Below are positions 57,448-64,000 of a stretch of DNA of 64,000 nt, one piece after another; position 1 is the stretch's first letter; each line of letters starts with the position of its first letter. The translations under genes were made by a program, and so were the position numbers. The notes below the pieces were generated by a model, which saw only the letters and a list, made by a program, of their open reading frames with translations, was not told where the DNA came from and made no database searches. The stretch lies in NCBI GenBank assembly GCA_045579745.1, contig JAZNMQ010000072.1, positions 10,632 to 74,631 on the forward strand, given 5' to 3'. This DNA comes from Flemingiibacterium sp045579745. GTDB taxonomy: Bacteria > Bacillota > Clostridia > Oscillospirales > CAG-272.

Positions 57448-58331
57448 AAAGTTACAAACTAAGCTATTTTTTAGGACAGAGCTTCAAGGGCTTGTGGCGC
57501 AACGGCATTATGACCGTGGCTTCGATAACCGTTTTGATGAGCTGTCTTGTGGTAATCGGAAGCTTTGCGCTTCTGATTATGAATATTGATGTAAACCTCG
57601 AGAATTTAGGCCTTCTCAATGAAATCGTTGTTTTTGTTGATGAAAGCAAGGATGACGAAGCTGTTTCGGAAATAGGTGCAAAAATCCGCGCGCTTGATAA
57701 TGTAGCGGAGGTTATATTTATTTCAAATGAGCAGGCTCTTGAAGAGGAAAAGGAAAAATACGCCGAATATTCGGGGCTTTATGAGCTTGTAGAGGGCGAC
57801 AACCCGCTTCGCGACTCGTTTGTAATCAAGTATATCGACAATGCTAAGGCTTCGACAACCGCATATCAGGTCGGACAGATTGACGGTATAGCAAAGGTAA
57901 ATCACCGTCAGGACCTTGCCGCGACAATCGAACGAATTAAATCGGGCGTTTCGCTTGTGCTTGTTTGGTTTATGGCGATTCTGTTTGTCGTAAGCATCTT
58001 TGTAATAATCAATACGATCAAGCTTGCAGTGCATGCACGCCGTTCTGAGATCACCATAATGCGTTATGTCGGAGCGACGGATTGGTTTGTAATACTGCCG
58101 TTCATTTTCGAGGGAATAATCATCGGAATTTTAGCGAGCGTGTTCGCATTCCTCATCGAATGGTATATGTACGGCTACGTAGTTGCAATGCTCGGCGACA
58201 ATTTCAATATGATAACTATCCTGCAATTTGACGAGATCAGAATGTATGTAGCAGCTGCATTCCTGGCAATCGGCATTATTACGGGCATTATTGGAAGTAC
58301 TATTTCGACAAGACGATATTTAAAGGCTTGA
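57444..58331 (+). CDS. ftsX: Cell division membrane protein FtsX
   Basis: 295 residues: four transmembrane helices (~20-40, ~170-190, ~217-240, ~265-285) and an extracellular loop of ~130 residues after the first (VDESKDDEAVSEIGAKIRAL...DSFVIKYI), which contacts the hydrolase partner. It overlaps ftsE by 4 bp. The partner is likely the coiled-coil M23 protein encoded next. Confidence 0.95.
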   Translation: MKSYKLSYFLGQSFKGLWRNGIMTVASITVLMSCLVVIGSFALLIMNIDVNLENLGLLNEIVVFVDESKDDEAVSEIGAKIRALDNVAEVIFISNEQALEEEKEKYAEYSGLYELVEGDNPLRDSFVIKYIDNAKASTTAYQVGQIDGIAKVNHRQDLAATIERIKSGVSLVLVWFMAILFVVSIFVIINTIKLAVHARRSEITIMRYVGATDWFVILPFIFEGIIIGILASVFAFLIEWYMYGYVVAMLGDNFNMITILQFDEIRMYVAAAFLAIGIITGIIGSTISTRRYLKA

Positions 58332-58366
58332 GCGGAATACAAGGAGAGGTTAGGTGAATAATAATA

Positions 58367-59587
58367 ATGAGCTTATTTAAACTGACCGACAAATGTAATA
58401 TCATCAAAGCGGCATCTCGCATTTTGGCAGGCGTACTCATCGTTGCTTGCACCATGAGTGCCATGCCGAGCGGCATAGGGCGCATTTCGGCTGACAACAA
58501 GCTGACCGATTCAACTGTTCAGGGATATGAAGCAAAGCTTGCTCAAATCGAAAAGAATATGAAGGATTTGCAGAATCAGATTAGCGATGCGAAATCTGAC
58601 GCTGACAAAGCTATCGCTGAAAAAACTCGGCTTGACGGTGAGATGAACCTTCTGATAAATAAAATCAATGTAACGAGCGAATTTATCGCCGAGCTTGAGG
58701 CTAACATTGATCAAAAGGATGGCGAGATTGACGACAAAGAGCTTGCGTATGAAAGAAAATACGCCTTGTTCAAGGAGCGTCTTCGCGTGACTCACGAGGA
58801 CGGTCAGGCAAGCTATCTTGAAATGCTGTTCGGCGCGAAAAATCTTTCGGATTTTCTGTCGCGCATTGACCGCATAGGTGCGATGCTCGAGTATGACAAC
58901 AAAATAATGGAAGACCTCAAGAGCGAAAAATATTCGCTCGAAACCATCCGTTCGGAGTTCGAAACTCAGAAGACAAAGCAAGAGGAGCTTTTGGTAAGCC
59001 TTAGGGAAGATGAGGCGGAGCTCGAAAAGAAAACCGCTCAGGCGGCGGCATATTACGAGCAGTATAAAAAGGACGCCGCAAATTATAAGCTGCTTTACGA
59101 AAAGCAGCTCGAACAAGAGGAAAAGCTCCAGGAGGAGCTTCAGGCATATCTTGAGGAGCTTCAAAAGAAGCTCAATTCAAAGTATGTCGGAGGCGATTTC
59201 ATGTGGCCGCTTCCGCTTGATTATACACGAATTTCATCGTATTACGGTTACCGTCCAAGTCCTATTACCGGCAAACAGGAGCTGCACAACGGAATCGATC
59301 TTCCCGCAGCTTACGGAACTTCTATTTATGCCGCTAACGATGGTAAGATCACCATTGCGCAGTGGAATCATTGGAGCTACGGAAACTACATAATGATCGA
59401 CCATGGCGGCGGATACGCTACCCTTTATGCGCATTGCTCCAACCTTTTGGTCAAGAACGGCGATACGGTCAAAAAAGGGCAGGTAATCGCAAAGGTCGGC
59501 TCAACGGGAGCTTCAACGGGAAATCATCTTCACTTTTCTCTTTATGAGGAAAACAAGCATACCGACCCGCTTAAGTTCTTCAAATAA
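58367..59587 (+). CDS. EnvC-like coiled-coil M23 peptidase (FtsEX partner)
   Basis: 406 residues: signal peptide or membrane anchor (~15-40, ILAGVLIVACTMSAMPSG), long coiled coil (~50-270, Glu/Lys/Leu-rich), and a C-terminal LytM domain (~285-406) with the zinc ligands His and Asp in HNGIDLPAAYG and the HLHFSL motif. All catalytic residues look present, so it may be an active hydrolase, unlike E. coli EnvC which only activates amidases. 35 bp after ftsX; AAGGAGAGG lies 17 bp before the ATG, an unusually long spacing. Confidence 0.9.
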   Translation: MSLFKLTDKCNIIKAASRILAGVLIVACTMSAMPSGIGRISADNKLTDSTVQGYEAKLAQIEKNMKDLQNQISDAKSDADKAIAEKTRLDGEMNLLINKINVTSEFIAELEANIDQKDGEIDDKELAYERKYALFKERLRVTHEDGQASYLEMLFGAKNLSDFLSRIDRIGAMLEYDNKIMEDLKSEKYSLETIRSEFETQKTKQEELLVSLREDEAELEKKTAQAAAYYEQYKKDAANYKLLYEKQLEQEEKLQEELQAYLEELQKKLNSKYVGGDFMWPLPLDYTRISSYYGYRPSPITGKQELHNGIDLPAAYGTSIYAANDGKITIAQWNHWSYGNYIMIDHGGGYATLYAHCSNLLVKNGDTVKKGQVIAKVGSTGASTGNHLHFSLYEENKHTDPLKFFK

Positions 59588-59625
59588 TAACGCAATAATT
59601 TAATTCCAAGGCAAAGGGGCTCCTG

Positions 59626-60846
59626 ATGCACGGGAGCGATGGTTTAATAATGTCTAAGAAAATTTCAATCGGAATGGCAATCGTATTGATGCTGTTAGCC
59701 GTTTTGATTACATTTCAGCTTACTTTTGTAGGACTGAACAACAAGTACCGCGCACAGCTTAACGAGCTGTCAGCAGGGCTTGAGGCATTCGAAAAATTGG
59801 CGGCAGTTGATGAAATCGTACGGACGCTTTATATCGGCGATATTGATGAGGAAGAACTCTCTGATATGATAATTCGCGGATATATTGCAGGAACGGGCGA
59901 TAAATACGCTTATTATCTTGACAGGACCCAATTCGCTGAGTTTGTCAGTGACAACTCGGCAGAGATGCAGGGCATAGGCGTGTTTGTCATTGCGGGAAGC
60001 GATGCTATCGAGATAATTAATGTCATGCCCGAATCTCCTGCCCTTGAAGCAGGACTCGAACCGGGCGACCTTATAATCGCTGTTGGAGGCGAAAGCGTTG
60101 CGTCGATTGGGTATAACAGCGCTTTGAACCGATTAAAAGGCGAAGCCGGAACCCCTGCGGAGTTTACCGTTTACCGCGATGGCAAGGAGCTTGATTTTTC
60201 AATAGAACGTGGCTATGTAAACGAGCAGACGGTTATGTCACATATTTACGAGGCTGATAAATCAATCGGTATTGTTAAGATACTCAGCTTTGATAAGAAA
60301 ACTGCGACACAGTTCAAGGCAGCGTGCGACGATCTTATTAAAAGCGGTGTCAAGCGTTTCGTTTTTGATGTTCGCTATAATCCCGGCGGTGATCTTGAAG
60401 CGATTTGCGACGTGCTCGATTATCTCTTGCCCGAGGGTCCGATGGTTCGCATTAAGGACGGAAGCGGCAAAGAGGAGGTTCGCACCTCTGATGCAAGCGA
60501 GCTTGATGTTCCGATGACGGTTTTGATTAACAGTAATACTGCAAGCGCGGCGGAGCTTTTTGCTTCTGCTCTGCAGGATTATAAAAAAGCAACCTTAGTC
60601 GGGGAAACAACATTCGGAAAGGGAACCGTTCAGCGTATAATCTCGCTTCCCGACGGAACGGGAATCGGAATATCGAACAGCATGTATTATCCGCCATATT
60701 CTGACAATTTCGAGGATGTGGGAGTTATTCCGGATGTCGCATGTGAGATGGACGAAAGCGTTGCAGATAAAAATATCTACAAAATCACAGATGCCGAGGA
60801 TACTCAGCTCCAGAAGGCTATTGAGATTCTAAACGGTGCAAAATAA
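59626..60846 (+). CDS. S41 family C-terminal processing protease (CtpA-like)
   Basis: 406 residues from 59626 (AAGGGG 6 bp upstream); an alternative ATG at 59650 begins directly at the membrane anchor SKKISIGMAIVLMLLAV. Then a cap region, a PDZ domain (~112-190; IGVFVI...MPESPALEAGLEPGDLIIAVGG) and the protease domain with Ser in NSNTASAAELFA and Lys in ETTFGKGTVQ. It cleaves exported proteins, often at the cell wall; CtpA is a common neighbour of ftsEX and the M23 factor. Confidence 0.93.
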   Translation: MHGSDGLIMSKKISIGMAIVLMLLAVLITFQLTFVGLNNKYRAQLNELSAGLEAFEKLAAVDEIVRTLYIGDIDEEELSDMIIRGYIAGTGDKYAYYLDRTQFAEFVSDNSAEMQGIGVFVIAGSDAIEIINVMPESPALEAGLEPGDLIIAVGGESVASIGYNSALNRLKGEAGTPAEFTVYRDGKELDFSIERGYVNEQTVMSHIYEADKSIGIVKILSFDKKTATQFKAACDDLIKSGVKRFVFDVRYNPGGDLEAICDVLDYLLPEGPMVRIKDGSGKEEVRTSDASELDVPMTVLINSNTASAAELFASALQDYKKATLVGETTFGKGTVQRIISLPDGTGIGISNSMYYPPYSDNFEDVGVIPDVACEMDESVADKNIYKITDAEDTQLQKAIEILNGAK

Positions 60847-60896
60847 GCAAAAATTTTATAAATATAATATTACACAACCTACAAGGAGAAACTGAA

Positions 60897-61382
60897 ATGG
60901 CAAATACACCTATGGTATTAACTGAAGAAGGTCTTAAAATAATGACCGCCGAGCTCGACCATCTTAAAAACGTCAGACGTGTCGAGGTTAAGGAAAATCT
61001 CGCTATCGCGCGTTCCTTCGGTGACCTTTCCGAGAACAGCGAATACGACGAAGCAAAGAACGAGCAGGCGAAGGTAGAATCACGCATCAACGAGCTTGAG
61101 GAAATTCTCAAAAATGTTGTCGTAATCAACGAAAGCGACCTTGTCAGCGACGTTGCAAACCTCGGAATGACTGTCACAGTTTATGATGAGGAATTTGACG
61201 AGGAGGTTTCGTACAATATCGTTGGTACAAACGAGGTTGACCCGCTCAAAAACAATATTTCTGACCGTTCTCCTATAGGTATGGCTATGATTGGCAAAAA
61301 AGTGGATGACGTTATTGAAGTAGAAGCACCCTCCGGTGTTATCAAAATGAAGATCCTCGCTATCAAGAAAACTGCAAAATAA
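60897..61382 (+). CDS. greA: Transcription elongation factor GreA
   Basis: 161 residues. N-terminal coiled coil with GLKIMTAELDHLKNVRR and the tip ENSEYDEAKNEQ (acidic, catalytic for RNA cleavage), and C-terminal FKBP-like domain (SPIGMAMIGKKVDDVIEVEAPSG). It rescues backtracked RNA polymerase. ACAAGGAG before the ATG. It lies 20 bp ahead of lysS, a common Firmicutes pairing. Confidence 0.97.
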   Translation: MANTPMVLTEEGLKIMTAELDHLKNVRRVEVKENLAIARSFGDLSENSEYDEAKNEQAKVESRINELEEILKNVVVINESDLVSDVANLGMTVTVYDEEFDEEVSYNIVGTNEVDPLKNNISDRSPIGMAMIGKKVDDVIEVEAPSGVIKMKILAIKKTAK

Positions 61383-61402
61383 GATTATACGGAGAAAAGA
61401 CA

Positions 61403-62920
61403 ATGAGCGAAAAGGAAATTATAAATAACGCTGCCCAGAATAATGCTGCCAGCGAGCAGGAATTAAACAGCCTCCGTCAGGTCAGACGTGATAAGCTCGC
61501 AGCACTTCGCGAGGACGGTAAGGACCCGTTCCAGATAATGAAGTATGATGTTACACATCACACAATGGATATTAAGGACTCATTTGACGCGCTTGAGGGA
61601 CAGACGGTATCTGTAGCCGGCAGGATGATGTCCAAGCGTATAATGGGCAAGGCGTCCTTCTGCAATATTCTCGATTTGAAGGGAAATATTCAGTCGTATG
61701 TAGCACGCGACAGCATCGGCGAGGAAAGCTATGCCGGATTCAAAAAGCTCGATATCGGTGACATTATCGGTATTCGCGGCGAGGTCTTCAAGACAAAGAC
61801 CGGCGAGATTTCGATTCACGCGACTGAGGTAACACTTCTTTCGAAGAGCCTGCAGATTCTTCCGGAGAAGTTCCACGGACTTACAAATACCGATACACGC
61901 TACCGTCAGAGATACGTCGATTTGATTATGAATCCCGAATCTCGCGATACATTCATAAAGCGCTCCAAGATTATCAGCACAATCCGCAGATTCCTTGATA
62001 TGCAGGGCTTTATGGAGGTTGAAACTCCAATGCTCGTATCGAATGCGGGCGGAGCTGCTGCAAGACCGTTTGAAACTCACTTCAATGCTTTGGATGAGGA
62101 TTTCAAGCTTCGCATCTCGCTTGAGCTTTACTTAAAGAGATTGATAGTCGGAGGACTTGAGCGTGTTTATGAGATTGGACGAGTTTTCCGTAATGAAGGA
62201 CTTGATACTCGCCACAATCCCGAATTTACGCTGATGGAGCTCTATCAGGCATACACCGACTACAACGGCATGATGGACCTCACTGAGAATATGTTCCGCT
62301 ATGTTGCACAAGAGGTTCTCGGCACAACCAAAATCGTATACAACGGCATTGAGATGGACCTTGGCAAGCCGTTTGAAAGAATTACGATGGTAGATGCTGT
62401 TAAGAAATACGCAGGGGTTGACTTTACAAAGATCGAAACGCTCGAGGAAGCTCGTGCAATTGCAAAAGAGAAGCATGTTCAATACGAGGAGCGCCATTCA
62501 AAGGGCGAGATCCTTAATCTGTTCTTTGAGGAATATGTTGAAGAGCATCTTATTCAGCCGACATTCCTCATGGACCACCCCGTAGAGATTTCACCGCTTA
62601 CCAAGAAAAAGCCGTCCGACCCGAATTACGTAGAGCGTTTTGAGTTCTTCATGAACGGTTGGGAGATGGCAAACGCTTATTCCGAGCTTAATGACCCCAT
62701 TGACCAGCGTGAGCGTTTCGCCGCACAAGAGGAGCAGTTCGCCGCAGGTGATGAGGAAGCTAATCATACTGACGAGGATTTCTTAAACGCGCTCGAGATT
62801 GGTATGCCCCCTACAGGCGGCATTGGCTACGGCATCGACAGAATGTGCATGCTGTTCACCGATTCTGCAGCTATCAGAGATGTATTGCTATTCCCCACAA
62901 TGAAGACCTTGGAGCAGTAA
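61403..62920 (+). CDS. lysS: Lysyl-tRNA synthetase, class II
   Basis: 505 residues. N-terminal anticodon-binding OB fold (~60-165; VSVAGRMMSKRIMGKASF), then the class II core: motif 1 near FMEVETPMLV, motif 2 with VFRNEGLDTRHNPEFT, and motif 3 GMPPTGGIGYGIDRM. The ligation of lysine to tRNA-Lys feeds protein synthesis. ACGGAG before the ATG. No T-box leader was seen. Confidence 0.97.
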   Translation: MSEKEIINNAAQNNAASEQELNSLRQVRRDKLAALREDGKDPFQIMKYDVTHHTMDIKDSFDALEGQTVSVAGRMMSKRIMGKASFCNILDLKGNIQSYVARDSIGEESYAGFKKLDIGDIIGIRGEVFKTKTGEISIHATEVTLLSKSLQILPEKFHGLTNTDTRYRQRYVDLIMNPESRDTFIKRSKIISTIRRFLDMQGFMEVETPMLVSNAGGAAARPFETHFNALDEDFKLRISLELYLKRLIVGGLERVYEIGRVFRNEGLDTRHNPEFTLMELYQAYTDYNGMMDLTENMFRYVAQEVLGTTKIVYNGIEMDLGKPFERITMVDAVKKYAGVDFTKIETLEEARAIAKEKHVQYEERHSKGEILNLFFEEYVEEHLIQPTFLMDHPVEISPLTKKKPSDPNYVERFEFFMNGWEMANAYSELNDPIDQRERFAAQEEQFAAGDEEANHTDEDFLNALEIGMPPTGGIGYGIDRMCMLFTDSAAIRDVLLFPTMKTLEQ

Positions 62921-62987
62921 GGTTTGTTTGCCTGAAACGAATTTGATCATCTTGTCAATAGCTCACAAGTGAGCGGAGGATAAAGTC

Positions 62988-63962
62988 GTGACAAAAACAG
63001 AGAATGCAAGAAGAATAATTCGCTATGATAAGCCTGAGCAGGTCGTTCGGGATATTCCGAAGCATTTTGTCGGATACCGCGGCGTGAATCACGAGAGTCT
63101 TGACGGAAGGTTCGGACACGGCAGTCCGATTGGCAGCCGTTGGACTGATATATGGGGTGTTGAGTGGGAGAAAAAGCAAGAGGGTATTATGGGGTATCCA
63201 ATAAGCTTTCCGCTTAGCGAGCCTGAGGATCTTGCAGGCTACAAGTGGCCCTCGGCAGATGATCCGATGATTTACGAGCGCATCTATCAGATGGCTGAGG
63301 ATCGGAAGGATCCCGATACGCTGATTTGCGGATCGCACCGTAATCTGCTGTTTGAAAAGGTTGAAAAGCTGATGAGTATGGAAAATCTGCTCGTCTATCT
63401 CTATACCGAGCCGGAGTTTGTACGCGAGATTTTTGAGCGATACACAGAGTTTCAGCTTGGGATCGCAAAGCATTATCTCGCTGTCGGCGTGGATATGATA
63501 CATTGCTCCGAGGACCTCGGCACGCAGAATTCCACGCTTATCAGTAAAGAGATGCTGAACGAGTTTCTTGTTCCGTACTACAAGCGGTTGTTTGACTTCT
63601 ACAAGCAGTATGGCGTGATGATCGAGCTTCACTCCTGCGGTCACATTGAACCGTTTCTTGATGTGTTTATGGACCTTGGTGTTGATGTACTCAATCCGAT
63701 CCAGTATACGGCAAACGATGTTGAGAATATCAGAAAGATTACGCAGGGAAGAATGGCGTTGCACGGCGGAATTCGCTCTGATCTGTTGCTTGACGGCACG
63801 CCGGCTCAGATTGAAGCCGAAGTTGAGCGCATGATCAAGCTTCTCGGTAAGGACGGCGGCTACTTCTGCGACATCGATCAGGCTATGATTTACCCAAAAC
63901 AAAACGTAGAAGCGCTTGACCGAGCAGTTGCCAAGTATGGCAAGTATCCGATCTGTGAGTGA
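62988..63962 (+). CDS. UroD/MtaA-superfamily protein, probable corrinoid-dependent methyltransferase (copy 2)
   Basis: 324 residues from a GTG at 62988 (GGAGG 8 bp upstream, preceded by a GCTCAC/GTGAGC hairpin). Clear paralogue of the protein at 11143-12123: shared WTDIWG, GSHR, EDLGTQ, LHSCGHIEP and KDGGYFC blocks. Zinc motif His215-Ser-Cys217 and Cys294, the same 76-residue gap as copy 1. The same reasoning applies: a Zn-dependent methyltransferase from methyl-corrinoid is more likely than a heme enzyme. Lone gene behind lysS, followed by a copy of the palindromic repeat at the window edge. Confidence 0.78.
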   Translation: MTKTENARRIIRYDKPEQVVRDIPKHFVGYRGVNHESLDGRFGHGSPIGSRWTDIWGVEWEKKQEGIMGYPISFPLSEPEDLAGYKWPSADDPMIYERIYQMAEDRKDPDTLICGSHRNLLFEKVEKLMSMENLLVYLYTEPEFVREIFERYTEFQLGIAKHYLAVGVDMIHCSEDLGTQNSTLISKEMLNEFLVPYYKRLFDFYKQYGVMIELHSCGHIEPFLDVFMDLGVDVLNPIQYTANDVENIRKITQGRMALHGGIRSDLLLDGTPAQIEAEVERMIKLLGKDGGYFCDIDQAMIYPKQNVEALDRAVAKYGKYPICE

Positions 63963-63972
63963 GTAAATAGAC

Positions 63973-64000
63973 AAAGGGGCTGTTGCAAGTTGAAAACTTG
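63973..64000 (+). repeat. Start of a second copy of the nested palindromic element (cut by the window edge)
   Basis: The last 28 nt are identical to 20785-20812, the first arm of the 156-bp element, and begin 11 bp after the methyltransferase-like gene. The remainder is outside the window. Confidence 0.85.

Noticed and set aside
62955..63974. 339-codon open frame on the - strand opposite the second methyltransferase-like gene
   Set aside because: It is fully antisense to a gene with clear family motifs and has no recognisable domain or ribosome-binding site.

Overview
The window looks like chromosomal DNA of an uncultured gut-type anaerobic Clostridia (Oscillospirales-like). The evidence is low-to-moderate G+C, a CIRCE-controlled hrcA-grpE-dnaK operon, a four-cysteine (zinc) L28, a MecA-type adaptor, a SpoIIQ-like M23 protein, FabV, an electron-bifurcating-type Etf/lactate dehydrogenase set, biotin-type Na+ pump subunits, and many promoters that match the sigma-A consensus with exactly 17-bp spacers. 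The genus cannot be named from the sequence alone. No rRNA, tRNA, CRISPR array, phage or transposase gene was seen. About 61 protein genes fill the window, mostly on the + strand.

Layout. 1-2.8 kb: the tail of a BspA-type leucine-rich-repeat cell-surface protein and an XRE regulator. 3-7.4 kb: an operon of etfB, etfA (with half-ferredoxin domain), a GlcD-type lactate/2-hydroxyacid dehydrogenase and rhaD. 7.5-11 kb: dxs behind a terminator-containing leader, then a MATE exporter. 11-22.2 kb: a carbohydrate island largely on the - strand. It holds a heparinase II/III-like lyase with a MtaA/UroD-type methyltransferase homologue, then an SDR oxidoreductase, a mannonate dehydratase and a lactonase, then a CofE-like F420 ligase homologue. 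An APH-like kinase and an ECF sigma/beta-propeller pair on the + strand interrupt it. 22.5-31.4 kb: purC, a DUF6873-like protein, rpmB, pgi, small proteins of unknown role, an ABC exporter, a SpoIIQ-like protein and aroK. 31.5-38.3 kb: fabV with an acyltransferase and a DUF6320-like membrane protein, cyclophilin, hflKC and a MecA-like adaptor. 38.3-44.5 kb: a family 4 uracil-DNA glycosylase, asparaginase, a winged-helix protein and pyrC-F-K-D. 44.6-46 kb: oadG and oadB on the - strand. 46.2-54.6 kb: a deacetylase, hrcA-grpE-dnaK, a reverse SGNH hydrolase, dnaJ, prmA and rsmE. 54.6-64 kb: a membrane protein, a CdaR-like regulator, ftsEX with an EnvC-like M23 factor and an S41 protease, greA, lysS, and a second MtaA/UroD-like methyltransferase.

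How the genes work together. The Etf-LDH-RhaD operon suggests oxidation of lactate (possibly derived from rhamnose or fucose lactaldehyde) coupled to ferredoxin by flavin-based confurcation. The - strand island could feed uronates from an extracellular or imported polysaccharide into 2-keto-3-deoxygluconate. FtsEX, the coiled-coil M23 protein and CtpA form the usual cell-wall hydrolase control module.

The most unusual content is non-coding. (1) A family of multi-hairpin leader elements ends exactly at the start codons of etfA, purC and an ABC transporter. In each one a Shine-Dalgarno-like sequence is separated from the start codon by a hairpin. (2) A 156-bp nested palindrome with 14-bp perfect terminal inverted repeats lies at 20786-20941, and a second copy begins at the right edge of the window. 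(3) Structured leaders precede dxs, a small P-loop protein and a 107-residue orphan protein. These are the best candidates for something undescribed.
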